DNA from: an uncultured Clostridia bacterium
GTDB taxonomy: Bacteria; Bacillota; Clostridia; Oscillospirales; Ruminococcaceae
DNA length: 64,000 bases
Direction: 5' to 3'
Assembly: GCA_947584375.1 (NCBI GenBank)
Contig: CANPWL010000004.1
Location: 56,353 to 120,352, forward strand
Shown: one piece after another, positions 36,411 through 45,347 of the stretch
Position numbering within the stretch: position 1 is the first letter of the stretch
Layout: every line of letters begins with the position of its first letter
Program-made: the position numbers and the translations under genes
Notes under the pieces: generated by a model
What the model was told of the DNA's origin: nothing
The model's database searches: none
What the model saw: the letters and a program-made list of their open reading frames with translations, nothing else

Positions 36411-37073
36411 TTGAAAAAGGTTACTATTATCACCGGACATTACGGAAGTGGAAAAACTAATATTTCTGTTAATCTTGCACTTGAAACTGCTAAGACCGGA
36501 GAAAGGGTTGCAGTAGTCGATTTGGATATTGTAAACCCATATTTCAGAACCGCCGATTTCAAAGACCTTTTTTCTGATTACAATATAGACCTTATAACGC
36601 CTATGTATGCAAATTCCAACCTTGACATTCCGGCGATCAGCTTTGACCTTGAAAGACTTACCTCTGAAAAAGGATATCTTATAATAGATGTCGGCGGAGA
36701 CGACAGCGGATCGACGGCTTTGGGAAGATATAAATCCGTTTTTGATGTGCTTGCCGAGTCGGGCGATATTGATATGCTTTATGTTATAAATAAGTACAGG
36801 CTCCTTACTAAAACTCCAAATGAAGCTGTTCAGTTAATGAGAGAGATAGAATATACTGCTCGTTTTAAGCATACGGGTATAATAAACAACTCAAACCTCG
36901 GTGAGGAAACGGATATGCAAACCGTTTTGGATTCGCTTGATTATGCTGACGAGGTATCAAAGCAGACTGGACTTCCTATCGTATTTACATCGTCACCCTG
37001 CGAGTTTGATTGTGAACGCACTAATATAAAGTTAATAAATCGTTATGTGCGCAATATTTGGGAAAATGGCTAA
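36411..37073 (+). CDS. ParA/MinD-like P-loop ATPase
   Basis: The 220-aa protein has a deviant Walker A GHYGSGKTNIS (about 9-19), the DLDIVNPYF motif and the IIDVGGDDSG Walker B area. It belongs to the SIMIBI group (MinD, CooC and CobB relatives). From memory, homologues are often found directly before the ferredoxin and VorB/KorA genes in Clostridia, so a role in cofactor or complex maturation is possible; that is inference. The start codon is TTG after GGGGGTAG. Confidence 0.75.
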   Translation: MKKVTIITGHYGSGKTNISVNLALETAKTGERVAVVDLDIVNPYFRTADFKDLFSDYNIDLITPMYANSNLDIPAISFDLERLTSEKGYLIIDVGGDDSGSTALGRYKSVFDVLAESGDIDMLYVINKYRLLTKTPNEAVQLMREIEYTARFKHTGIINNSNLGEETDMQTVLDSLDYADEVSKQTGLPIVFTSSPCEFDCERTNIKLINRYVRNIWENG

Positions 37074-37115
37074 GCCATTTTCCCAGAGGCAAGAGATTTA
37101 GAGGCAAGAAGCAAG

Positions 37116-37185
37116 ACCGGCGAGCCGCCGGTGGTTCAGCCGCCTTTGAAAAGTTTGTAAAAGGTTATAGTTAGCACAACGGCGG
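37116..37185. repeat. Structured repeat after the ATPase gene
   Basis: H1 is ACCGGCG-AGC-CGCCGGT (37116-37132) and H3 is CCGCC/GGCGG (37140-37185), followed by AATTGACAATTGATAATGGATAATT. The insert separates the ATPase gene from the oxidoreductase operon. Confidence 0.8.
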
Positions 37186-37233
37186 GTCGGAATAATTGAC
37201 AATTGATAATGGATAATTATTAATTGAAATAAA

Positions 37234-37446
37234 TTATTCTTCCGCCTCTTGCATAAGTTCATTACAATGTTCGCTTAATTTTGTGGCTTCATAAGCTAAA
37301 CATTCAAATGCTCCTCTGAAAACGTCGTTTTCAAAGGAATTGATATAGCTTAATAAGCATACCTGAGCAAGTCCTGATAACATTTCAGCCTCTTTCATTA
37401 CTTCTTCAAAATCAACTAAATGAATAGCTCTAAATTTTCTGTTCAT
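37234..37446 (-). CDS. Small helical protein, partner of the RHH regulator (paralogue)
   Basis: This 70-aa protein is related to the 76-aa product at 710-940: GLAQVC...NDVFRGAFECLAYEATKL aligns with GLSSIF...DNRFKGAFACLADEAYSL. It has the same ribosome binding site and start context (AAGGAAGTGACATCAATG), which fixes the start at 37446. It is divergent from an RHH gene. It is predicted helical and acidic, with no membrane segment. Function is unknown. Confidence 0.65.
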   Translation of the reverse strand: MNRKFRAIHLVDFEEVMKEAEMLSGLAQVCLLSYINSFENDVFRGAFECLAYEATKLSEHCNELMQEAEE

Positions 37447-37485
37447 TGATGTCACTTCCTTTTTAGAATGTAACTGTACTTATGT

Positions 37486-37531
37486 TATGACGTCATATAA
37501 ATATTATAATATGACGTCATATGATATGCAA
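37486..37531 (-). promoter_or_regulatory. Promoter with two TATGACGTCATA operators
   Basis: On the minus strand TTGCAT (37531-37526) and TATAAT (37508-37503) are 17 bp apart. Two perfect 12-bp palindromes TATGACGTCATA lie at 37510-37521, in the spacer, and 37486-37497, at the expected start of transcription. Their centres are 24 bp apart, so a repressor could block this promoter cooperatively. Confidence 0.7.
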
Positions 37532-37562
37532 TATGCAAAACATACAAATTAATACGATTTAT

Positions 37563-37602
37563 ATTTGTATATATTGATTAAAATATACAAATGTGATATA
37601 TT
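37563..37602 (+). promoter_or_regulatory. Promoter and perfect inverted-repeat operator of RHH gene 4
   Basis: ATTTGTATAT (37563-37572), ten bases and ATATACAAAT (37583-37592) form a perfect inverted repeat. The -35 TTGATT (37574-37579) and -10 TATATT (37597-37602) are 17 bp apart. This is the clearest version of the shared RHH operator. Confidence 0.78.
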
Positions 37603-37633
37603 TATTTAAAATATTATTGGGTGGTGAAAAAAT

Positions 37634-37828
37634 ATGCCTGCTAGTAAAGATAAGATAAAAGCAATTGATAAATACAACAAAGAGCACTATGAAAGAATAG
37701 AGATGAGAGTTCCTATAGGTAAAAAGGAAAAACTTGCAGCACATGCAAAGGAGTATGACGGTTCTCTGAACAAGTTTCTTAATCGAGCAGCTGATGAAGC
37801 TATAGAAAGAGATAAAAATAGTGTGTAA
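37634..37828 (+). CDS. Ribbon-helix-helix DNA-binding protein, distant copy 4
   Basis: The 64-aa RHH protein shares the frame and core AKEYDGSLNKFLNRA with the three copies at 1.1-2.1 kb but differs in the strand (YERIEMRVPIG) and in the last helix (ADEAIERDKNSV). Its promoter has the same operator. It starts behind GGGTGG. The pair with the 70-aa divergent gene is the most intact form of the module in the window. Confidence 0.75.
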   Translation: MPASKDKIKAIDKYNKEHYERIEMRVPIGKKEKLAAHAKEYDGSLNKFLNRAADEAIERDKNSV

Positions 37829-37987
37829 TTGCATTATACACTTGTGCGAGTGAATAGTCATTGGTAAACACTCACAATGCTTAGTGAATATATTTATGTA
37901 TCTTGTACAGTTGGCACAAATATTGTAATATATTATAATTAAACAGTTAGTAGGTAAGTAATTAAAGACCGTTGACAAATAAAAGAG

Positions 37988-38209
37988 GTGTTTAAAATGC
38001 CATTTAAATATGACAAGCTATTTGAATTGCTGAAAGAAAAAGAATTTTCCACATATAAAATCAGAAAGGAAAATCTTATTTCTCAGGCGGCACTGACCAA
38101 AATGAAAAATGGCAAGGGAAATATAGATACAAGAACTTTAGAACGTATTTGTAAATTATTAAATTGCCAGCCTGGAGATATTATGGAGTATGTAGATGAA
38201 GAAGGATAG
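37988..38209 (+). CDS. Small XRE/Cro-type helix-turn-helix protein 1
   Basis: The 73-aa protein is a stand-alone Cro/CI-type helix-turn-helix domain of the HTH_26 kind, with YKIRKENLISQAALTKMKNG as the recognition part and the characteristic ending LLNCQPGDIMEYVDEEG. It starts behind AAGAGGTG. It is one of three adjacent paralogues with near-identical C-termini; it probably binds DNA as a dimer near this islet. Confidence 0.75.
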   Translation: MFKMPFKYDKLFELLKEKEFSTYKIRKENLISQAALTKMKNGKGNIDTRTLERICKLLNCQPGDIMEYVDEEG

Positions 38210-38230
38210 TAGTGAAAGGTAGTATTGTAT

Positions 38231-38452
38231 ATGGCTATAAAATTTGAAAAGCTATTTAGTTTAATGAAAAAAAGAGGATTAAGTACATATAGAATAAGAC
38301 AGGAAAATATTATATCTCAGAGTGCATTAACAGCATTAAACAATGATAGAAGTGTAACTACTGATACAATAAATAAACTATGCAAAGCTTTGAATTGCCA
38401 ACCCGGAGATATTATGGAATATGTAGATGATGATACAATAAACAATGGATAA
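38231..38452 (+). CDS. Small XRE/Cro-type helix-turn-helix protein 2
   Basis: The 73-aa paralogue starts at ATG 38231 behind AAAGG; the track's TTG two codons earlier is less likely. YRIRQENIISQSALTALNND is the helix-turn-helix part and LNCQPGDIMEYVDDDT the conserved end. It lies 21 nt after protein 1 and should share its transcript. Confidence 0.72.
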   Translation: MAIKFEKLFSLMKKRGLSTYRIRQENIISQSALTALNNDRSVTTDTINKLCKALNCQPGDIMEYVDDDTINNG

Positions 38453-38485
38453 TTAATTATAAATTGTCAACATTGCTGTTAGATG

Positions 38486-38520
38486 TTCACATATGTCACT
38501 TCCTTTATTTAATATGATTA
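38486..38520 (-). pseudogene. Relic start site of the divergent small gene near XRE 3
   Basis: On the minus strand AAAGGAAGTGACATATGTGA repeats the ribosome binding site and start seen at 940 and 37446, but the frame stops after one codon (ATG TGA). It shows that this XRE gene took the place of an RHH gene in the same divergent arrangement, or the reverse. Confidence 0.5.
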
Positions 38521-38626
38521 TATTATACACCTAAAATTTATGTATGTAAATATGGCAACATACACGAATTTTGAGTGAATAAAATGTGTATATTGTATAC
38601 AAAATATATGTAATGGAGGCGGTAAT

Positions 38627-38851
38627 GTGCCAATAAAATATAAAATCAATATTTTGGCAGAATTAAAAGCTACTGGATATTCAACATATAGGTTAAGAAA
38701 AGAAAAAATTTTCGGAGAGCGGACTATGCAAAAATTCAGAAAAGGAGATATAGTCAACGCTGAAAATCTGGCGGTTATATGTAAGCTGTTAAATTGCCAA
38801 CCCGGAGATATTATGGAATATGTAGATGATGATACAATAGAGAATGAATAA
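38627..38851 (+). CDS. Small XRE/Cro-type helix-turn-helix protein 3
   Basis: The 74-aa paralogue starts with GTG after GGAGG. YRLRKEKIFGERTMQKFRKG is the helix-turn-helix part, the most divergent of the three, and LNCQPGDIMEYVDDDTIENE closes the protein. A small palindrome TGTATA-TTG-TATACA (38587-38601) lies upstream and may be its operator. It is directly followed by the ferredoxin gene. Confidence 0.72.
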   Translation: MPIKYKINILAELKATGYSTYRLRKEKIFGERTMQKFRKGDIVNAENLAVICKLLNCQPGDIMEYVDDDTIENE

Positions 38852-38896
38852 TTAATAATTATTTTTAAAAATATACGAGGAGGAATAAATATAACT

Positions 38897-39103
38897 ATGG
38901 CTAAAATTAATGTTAATTTTGAAAAATGCAAAGGCTGCGGTCTTTGTACAACAGCCTGTCCAAAGAAGATCGTTGAGCTTCAAAAGAAAAAGAGAAACTC
39001 AAAGGGCTATTTCACGGCAATATGTATTGATGATGACGCTTGTATAGGATGTAAGAGCTGTGCAATTATGTGTCCCGACTGTTGTATAACTGTTGAGAGA
39101 TAA
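38897..39103 (+). CDS. 2-oxoacid oxidoreductase ferredoxin-like (delta) subunit
   Basis: The 68-aa protein has two 4Fe-4S motifs (CKGCGLCTTACP and CIGCKSCAIMCP) and passes electrons from the TPP site to ferredoxin. It starts behind GAGGAGG and is first of the delta-alpha-beta-gamma operon. Confidence 0.9.
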   Translation: MAKINVNFEKCKGCGLCTTACPKKIVELQKKKRNSKGYFTAICIDDDACIGCKSCAIMCPDCCITVER

Positions 39104-39135
39104 AGAAAATATCTATATAGATGGAGTTGAATTAA

Positions 39136-40191
39136 ATGGAGAGAAATTTAATGAAGGGAAACGAGGCATTGGCAGAGGCAGCTATGCGAGCAGGCTGTAA
39201 GTGCTTTTTCGGTTACCCTATAACGCCGCAGACGGAGATCTCGGCATACCTAGCTAAGAAAATGCAAGCAAACGGAGGAGTATTTTTGCAGGCTGAAAGT
39301 GAGATAGCGGCAATTAATATGGTTCTTGGTGCGTCTGCGACCGGAACAAGATGTATGACTTCAAGCTCTTCGCCTGGAATATCGCTAAAAAGCGAGGGAA
39401 TATCCTACATAGCAGGCTCGGACTTACCGTGCGTTATTATAAATGTTGAGAGAGGCGGTCCGGGATTGGGAGGGATCCAGCCGTCGCAGTCTGACTATTG
39501 GCAGGCAACGAAGGCTCTCGGACACGGAGATTTTCAGCTATTGGTTTTTGCTCCTGCGTCAGTTCAGGAAATGGTTGATATGGTAGTTAAGGCGTTTGAC
39601 AAGGCTGACGAATACAGAATGCCTGCTATGATTTTAGCAGACGGTCTGCTTGGTCAGATGATGGAGCCTGTTACTTTTCCTGAGATAAATGCTAATCAAA
39701 AGCCAAAGCCTTGGGCATGTGACGGTACAAAAATGCAGAGAAAGCACAATATTATAAATTCGCTTTATCTCCAGCCTGATACGCTTGAATCTTCTAACAT
39801 AAGCCGTTATGAGAGATATAAAAAAATAAAAGAGAATGAAACCGACGCAGAGATTTATCTTTGCGATGACGCTGAAATCGTTGTTACAGCATTCGGTGCA
39901 ACGGCAAGAGTTGCTAAGAGTGCCGTAAATACTGCAAGAGAGCAGGGGATAAAGGCAGGACTTTTCCGTCCTAAGACATTGTGGCCTTTCCCTGTTAAGG
40001 AGATTAACGAGGCTTGCAAATCTGCTAAGAATGTTTTAAGCGTTGAGATGTCTATGGGACAAATGATAGATGACGTTAAATTAGCTCTTGAATGTAGAAT
40101 TCCTGTGTCATTCTTCGGAAGAACAGGCGGAGTTATTCCAAAGCCTTCGGAAATTTTAAATGAAATAAAGAAACTGGGAGGTGCTGACTAA
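39136..40191 (+). CDS. 2-oxoacid:ferredoxin oxidoreductase alpha subunit (VorB/KorA type)
   Basis: The 351-aa subunit has the pyrimidine-binding domain start (MKGNEALAEAAMRAGCKCFFGYPITPQTE), ESEIAAINMVLGAS and the domain II region. In this four-gene arrangement the complex decarboxylates branched-chain 2-oxoacids or 2-oxoglutarate to acyl-CoA, with ferredoxin as acceptor. The true substrate cannot be told from sequence. It overlaps the beta gene by one base. Confidence 0.9.
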   Translation: MERNLMKGNEALAEAAMRAGCKCFFGYPITPQTEISAYLAKKMQANGGVFLQAESEIAAINMVLGASATGTRCMTSSSSPGISLKSEGISYIAGSDLPCVIINVERGGPGLGGIQPSQSDYWQATKALGHGDFQLLVFAPASVQEMVDMVVKAFDKADEYRMPAMILADGLLGQMMEPVTFPEINANQKPKPWACDGTKMQRKHNIINSLYLQPDTLESSNISRYERYKKIKENETDAEIYLCDDAEIVVTAFGATARVAKSAVNTAREQGIKAGLFRPKTLWPFPVKEINEACKSAKNVLSVEMSMGQMIDDVKLALECRIPVSFFGRTGGVIPKPSEILNEIKKLGGAD

Positions 40192-40952
40192 TGGCAGTTG
40201 TATTTGAAAAGCCTCATGCACTTTGCGACGTTAATTTGCACTATTGCCCGGGCTGCACGCATGGAGTTATTCACAGACTTGTCTGCGAGGTAATTGACGA
40301 AATGGGCATTGAGGGTAATACAGTGGGTATTTGCCCTGTTGGCTGTTCGGTTATGGCATATGATTATTTTAATTGCGATATGATAGAAGCGGCTCACGGA
40401 AGAGCTCCCGCTACTGCAACTGGTGTAAAGAGGGCAAGACCCGACCTTATGGTGTTTACATATCAAGGCGACGGAGACTTGGCGGCTATCGGTACTGCTG
40501 AGACTGTTCATGCCGCAACAAGAGGGGAGAACATAGTTGTTATTTTCATAAACAATACAACTTACGGAATGACAGGAGGACAAATGGCTCCTACGACATT
40601 GCCGGGTCAGGTTACACAGACTACTCCTTACGGACGTGATCCAAAGATTCAGGGTTATCCTATAAGAGTTTGCGAGATGCTTTCAACCCTTTCGGGAACT
40701 GCTCTTGCACAAAGAGTTGCCGTTGACAGTGTTCCTCATATTAACGAAGCAAAAAAGGCTATTAGAAAAGCGTTTGAAAATGAGAGAGACGAAAAGGGAT
40801 TCTCAATTGTTGAAGTGCTTTCCACCTGCCCTACAAACTGGGGACTTTCACCTGTTGAGGCATTGGAGAGGTTGAGAACTGATATGATTCCTTACTATCC
40901 TTTGGGAGTTTTTAAGGATTGTGACGCAAAAAATCCAAAGGAGGAGAAGTAA
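40191..40952 (+). CDS. 2-oxoacid:ferredoxin oxidoreductase beta subunit (TPP-binding)
   Basis: The 253-aa subunit carries HYCPGCTHG and the TPP/Mg motif GDGDLAAIG...INNTTYGMTGGQ. The ATG at 40191 is shared with the stop of alpha, a coupled start. Together with the other three subunits it forms the core of the CoA-acylating enzyme. Confidence 0.92.
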   Translation: MAVVFEKPHALCDVNLHYCPGCTHGVIHRLVCEVIDEMGIEGNTVGICPVGCSVMAYDYFNCDMIEAAHGRAPATATGVKRARPDLMVFTYQGDGDLAAIGTAETVHAATRGENIVVIFINNTTYGMTGGQMAPTTLPGQVTQTTPYGRDPKIQGYPIRVCEMLSTLSGTALAQRVAVDSVPHINEAKKAIRKAFENERDEKGFSIVEVLSTCPTNWGLSPVEALERLRTDMIPYYPLGVFKDCDAKNPKEEK

Positions 40953-40953
40953 G

Positions 40954-41484
40954 ATGTTAAATGAAATAATTTTAGCAGGTTTTGGCGGACAGGGAATTTT
41001 GTTCGCCGGAAAGATACTTGCATACGGCGGACTGATGGACAACAAAGAGATTTCCTGGCTGCCGTCATACGGTCCTGAGATGAGGGGAGGCACTGCAAAT
41101 TGCAGCGTCTGCATTTCAGACGACCCTATCGGTTCACCGCTTGTTTTAGAGCCTAATTACCTTATCGTTATGAATACACCATCCTTTGACAAGTTTATTG
41201 ACAGTGTTCAGCCGGGCGGAAAGGTGTTTGTAGACAGCACTATGATAGATAAAAAATCAGACAGGGACGATATTGAGTGTTTTTATATTCCTGCTTCTCA
41301 GCTTGCAGAGGAAAATGAAATGTCGGGAATGGCAAATATTATCCTGCTTGGAAAGTTCATTAAGGAAACAGATATAATTTCGATTGACACTTTACATAAA
41401 GCATTTGAAAAGGCGATTCCGCCTAAGAAATCACATCTGATCGACGTTAATATGAAAGCGATACAGCTAGGTCAGCAGGTGTGA
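40954..41484 (+). CDS. 2-oxoacid:ferredoxin oxidoreductase gamma subunit
   Basis: The 176-aa subunit begins LNEIILAGFGGQGILFAGK and has the PSYGPEMRGG motif of the CoA-binding gamma domain. The start is placed at ATG 40954, one base after the beta stop and behind GGAGGAG; the track start lies in the beta gene. Confidence 0.9.
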   Translation: MLNEIILAGFGGQGILFAGKILAYGGLMDNKEISWLPSYGPEMRGGTANCSVCISDDPIGSPLVLEPNYLIVMNTPSFDKFIDSVQPGGKVFVDSTMIDKKSDRDDIECFYIPASQLAEENEMSGMANIILLGKFIKETDIISIDTLHKAFEKAIPPKKSHLIDVNMKAIQLGQQV

Positions 41485-41530
41485 ACCATGCATGAATTTA
41501 GCATTTGTATATTTTAATTACAGATAACAG

Positions 41531-41571
41531 ATAATAAATATCCCCCGGCGTAGCCGGGGGATATTTATTAT
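41531..41571. terminator. Perfect 19-bp hairpin between convergent operons
   Basis: ATAATAAATATCCCCCGGC and its exact complement flank a GTA loop. The GC-rich core with A/T flanks works as a terminator for both the oxidoreductase operon and purL. Confidence 0.85.
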
Positions 41572-41600
41572 CATAGCTATTGAAATATAGTATTTTTTTA

Positions 41601-44600
41601 TTAGTCAGTAAAATATTTTACTCCGCTTTCAAATATCTTCTGGTCTTTGTTACCGGGAACATTCTTGCAAATATCCATTCCTATTCTCTCTGAGTGTCCC
41701 ATTTTTCCGAGAACTCTACCATCAGGTGAGGTAATACCTTCAATAGCGTACATTGATGTATTAGGATTGCAATGAATATCCATTGTAGGACGGTGTGCAA
41801 AATCAACATATTGAGTTGCAATTTGTCCGTTAGACGCAAGCTTTGCAATTTCCTCCTCGCTTGCAATAAATCTTCCTTCACCGTGTGAAATAGCAACAGT
41901 GTGAATATCTCCTACATCGCATCCTGCAAGCCATGGCGATTTGTTAGAAGCAATTCGGGTATTAACCATCTTTGACTGGTGTCTTGCAATTGCGTTATAT
42001 GTAAGAGTAGGCGAATCATTCCTCATATCCACAATTTCACCGTAAGGAACTAGTCCCAGCTTTATAAGTGCTTGAAATCCGTTACATATACCCAGCATTA
42101 AACCGTCTCTGTATTTCAAAAGCTCATGCACAGCTTGAGTAAGACGTGGATTTCTAAAAAATGATGTGATAAATTTACCGCTTCCGTCAGGCTCGTCTCC
42201 GCCGCTGAATCCTCCCGGCAGCATAATGATTTGAGATTGTCTTATAAGCTTTTCAACTTCGTTTACTGATTCTGAAATTGCTTCGGCAGATAAGTTTTTA
42301 ATAACAAATACTTCAGGAATTGCTCCAGCTTTTTCAAAAACTCTGGCAGTGTCATATTCACAGTTAGTTCCGGGAAATACAGGAATTAAAACTCTCGGTT
42401 TTGCGATAGGAGCGATAGGCTTTATTCTGTTCTCAGATTTATAAGAATATTTGTCTAAAACACCGCAGTCACTATCAATTTTTGCTGGGAATACAGGCTC
42501 TAATTTGTTTTCCCATAGAGCTTGAAGATTTTCCAGATCAAGTTGATAATCATCGGTATATATTTTGTATTCATCAACTGTCTCGCCGATAATTCTTTCA
42601 TCGGTTTCAATATTACTTTTCAGCTCAACAACAAAAGCTCCGTAACAAGGTGTAAACAACTCTTTAGGAGTAACTTCACCTGTAAATCTGAATCCGATCT
42701 TATTACCGAAACTCATCTTAGCAACGGCTTCGGAAATTCCTCCGAATGAAATTGCCCAGCAGGAAAGTACATGATCATCTTTAATTAACTTTTCTACCTT
42801 TTCAAAAACCTTTTTAACGCTATCAAAAATTATAATTCCGTTATCGTCATATTCAGGTGCCAAATAAATAACTTTAGAGCCTGTTTCCTTGAACTCCTGA
42901 GACGTAATATAATATGAATCAGCGGTAGACACAGCAAATGATACCAACGTAGGGGGAACATCAATTTTCTCAAAAGTACCGCTCATTGAGTCCTTGCCTC
43001 CTATTGAAGCACATCCAAGCTCAGTTTGAGCTTTATATGCACCGAGAAGTGCTGCAAGCGGCTTTCCCCATCGTTTAGGATCATCTTGTGTTCTTTCAAA
43101 ATACTCCTGGAATGTCAGCCAACATTTTTTATGATTTCCGCCTGTGGCAACAACTTTAGCAATGGATTGTACAACAGCGGATATTGCTCCGTGGTAAGGG
43201 CTTTTCTCTGAAAGGAAAGGATCATAACCCCAACCCATTATAGAAGCGGTATTTGTCTCACCGTGAAGAACAGGTATCTTAGCAGCCATTGCCTGTGTAG
43301 GAGTGTTTTGATATTTTCCGCCGTAAGGCATAAGAATTGTTCCTGCACCGATAGTAGAGTCAAATCTTTCTACAAGCCCTTTTTGAGAGCAAATATTAAG
43401 GTTTGAAATCATAGCTTCCCATTTTTCTGGGCTGTTATCTATATTATCATTTGTAATAAGATAAGGGTCTGTTATAGTGATTTTAGTATGCTTTTCAGCG
43501 CCGTTAGAGTTTAAGAAGTCTCTTGAAAGATTAACTATCTCGTTTCCTTTCCAATTCATCCTAAGCCGTCTGTCATCGGTTACGTGTGCAACAACAGTAG
43601 CTTCTAGGTTTTCCTTTTCAGCCTTGAACAAGAACTTTTCAACATCTTCTTTTGCAATAACAACAGCCATTCTTTCCTGTGATTCTGATATTGCAAGATC
43701 AGTTCCGTCAAGACCGTCATACTTTTTGGTTACAGCGTCAAGGTTTATTTCCAAACCGTCAGTAAGCTCTCCGATAGCAACAGAAACACCGCCTGCGCCG
43801 AAGTCATTGCACCTTTTAATCATTTTTGTAACTTCCGGATTTCTGAAAAGTCTTTGAAGTTTTCTTTCTTCCGGTGCGTTACCTTTCTGAACTTCTGCAC
43901 CGCATTTTTCAAGAGAATCCAGTGTATGCGATTTAGAAGAGCCGGTTGCGCCGCCGCAGCCGTCGCGTCCTGTTTTACCACCGAGAAGAATAATAAGGTC
44001 ATTCGGCTCCGGACGTTCACGTCTGACATTTTCTGCGGGAGCAGCTCCGATAACAGCTCCTATTTCCATTCTTTTTGCTACATATCCGGGGTGATATATT
44101 TCACTTACATGTCCGGTAGCAAGACCTATCTGATTTCCGTATGAAGAATATCCATTTGCTGCACCAACTGTAATTTTTCTTTGCGGAAGCTTTCCGGCTA
44201 CTGTATCTTCAAACGGTACAAGAGGGTTTGACGCTCCTGTAACTCTCATAGCCTGATAAACATATGAACGTCCTGATAAAGGATCTCTAATTGCACCGCC
44301 AAGACAAGTAGCAGCGCCTCCGAAAGGTTCAATTTCAGTAGGGTGGTTATGAGTTTCGTTTTTGAACATCAAAAGCCAGTCTTCGTTGTGACCGTCAACT
44401 TCAACCTTTATCTTAACAGAGCAGGCGTTGATTTCTTCGCTTTCGTCAAGTTCTGATAAAAGACCTTCACTGCTTAGCTTTTTAGCGCCTATTACAGCAA
44501 GATCCATTAAAGTAACCGGCTTGTCTGTTCTTCCGTCATACAGCTTTTTTCTTGTTTTTAAATAGTCTTTGAATGTATCTTCAATATAAGGAGTTTTTAT

Positions 44601-45317
44601 ATCAACTTCGTCAATAATTGTTGAAAATGTTGTGTGACGGCAGTGATCAGACCAGTAAGTATCGATCATGCGGATTTCAGTGATAGTAGGATTACGTTTT
44701 TCTACATTTTTGAAGTAGTCCTGACAGAACTTTATATCGTCAAAATCCATAGCAAGACCGAGAGATGTCATAAGTGATTTCAGCTCAATATCGCTTGAAT
44801 AAATGAATCCCTCGATAGTAACGACTCTTTCAGGAATGTCGTATTTAATATCTAAGGTATCAACGGTCTTAAGAGAGGCTTCACGGCTTTCAACAGGATT
44901 GATTATGTAATTTTTTACATCATTAATATCCTTTTCAGAAATATCGCCCTGCAAAATATATATAGTTGCAGATCTAACAGCAGGACGATTCCCCTCAGTG
45001 AGCAAAGAAATACATTGTGCACATGAATCTGCTCTTTGGTCAAACTGTCCCGGAAGATATTCGACCGCAATAATATTTTCATTACTCTGAAGTTTAGGTA
45101 AATCGCTGTAAGTAACGTCAACGGAAGGTTCGGAGAAGACAACGGGAACACATTTTTTGAAATCTTCTTCTGACAGTCCTTCTGCATCATAGCGGTTTAT
45201 AATTCTTATTCCTGTAAGTTCTGGAATTTTCAAAACTGATTTAATTCCGCTGAGAAGAGTCTCAGCCTGTGAAGCGTAGTTGGGCTTCTTTTCAACATAG
45301 ATTCGATAAACTGGCAT
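41601..45317 (-). CDS. purL: Phosphoribosylformylglycinamidine synthase (single chain)
   Basis: The 1238-aa enzyme converts FGAR to FGAM in purine synthesis. It combines the PurS-like N-terminus, the synthetase core (DHCRHTTFST, FKNETHNHPTEIEPFGGAATC, GGKTGRDGCGGATGSS, GGKDSMSG) and a C-terminal glutaminase domain with the Cys in LGICNGFQALIKLG and a late HGEGRF. Bacilli split it into PurS, PurQ and PurL; the fused form is the usual one in many Clostridia. No purine riboswitch is visible upstream. Confidence 0.95.
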   Translation of the reverse strand: MPVYRIYVEKKPNYASQAETLLSGIKSVLKIPELTGIRIINRYDAEGLSEEDFKKCVPVVFSEPSVDVTYSDLPKLQSNENIIAVEYLPGQFDQRADSCAQCISLLTEGNRPAVRSATIYILQGDISEKDINDVKNYIINPVESREASLKTVDTLDIKYDIPERVVTIEGFIYSSDIELKSLMTSLGLAMDFDDIKFCQDYFKNVEKRNPTITEIRMIDTYWSDHCRHTTFSTIIDEVDIKTPYIEDTFKDYLKTRKKLYDGRTDKPVTLMDLAVIGAKKLSSEGLLSELDESEEINACSVKIKVEVDGHNEDWLLMFKNETHNHPTEIEPFGGAATCLGGAIRDPLSGRSYVYQAMRVTGASNPLVPFEDTVAGKLPQRKITVGAANGYSSYGNQIGLATGHVSEIYHPGYVAKRMEIGAVIGAAPAENVRRERPEPNDLIILLGGKTGRDGCGGATGSSKSHTLDSLEKCGAEVQKGNAPEERKLQRLFRNPEVTKMIKRCNDFGAGGVSVAIGELTDGLEINLDAVTKKYDGLDGTDLAISESQERMAVVIAKEDVEKFLFKAEKENLEATVVAHVTDDRRLRMNWKGNEIVNLSRDFLNSNGAEKHTKITITDPYLITNDNIDNSPEKWEAMISNLNICSQKGLVERFDSTIGAGTILMPYGGKYQNTPTQAMAAKIPVLHGETNTASIMGWGYDPFLSEKSPYHGAISAVVQSIAKVVATGGNHKKCWLTFQEYFERTQDDPKRWGKPLAALLGAYKAQTELGCASIGGKDSMSGTFEKIDVPPTLVSFAVSTADSYYITSQEFKETGSKVIYLAPEYDDNGIIIFDSVKKVFEKVEKLIKDDHVLSCWAISFGGISEAVAKMSFGNKIGFRFTGEVTPKELFTPCYGAFVVELKSNIETDERIIGETVDEYKIYTDDYQLDLENLQALWENKLEPVFPAKIDSDCGVLDKYSYKSENRIKPIAPIAKPRVLIPVFPGTNCEYDTARVFEKAGAIPEVFVIKNLSAEAISESVNEVEKLIRQSQIIMLPGGFSGGDEPDGSGKFITSFFRNPRLTQAVHELLKYRDGLMLGICNGFQALIKLGLVPYGEIVDMRNDSPTLTYNAIARHQSKMVNTRIASNKSPWLAGCDVGDIHTVAISHGEGRFIASEEEIAKLASNGQIATQYVDFAHRPTMDIHCNPNTSMYAIEGITSPDGRVLGKMGHSERIGMDICKNVPGNKDQKIFESGVKYFTD

Positions 45318-45347
45318 AGCGCATCTCCTTACATATTTATAGAATAT

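Noticed and set aside
38518-38931. 137-aa minus-strand ORF over XRE gene 3 and the ferredoxin start
   Set aside because: Antisense shadow; the hydrophobic composition reflects AT-rich complement and there is no ribosome binding site.
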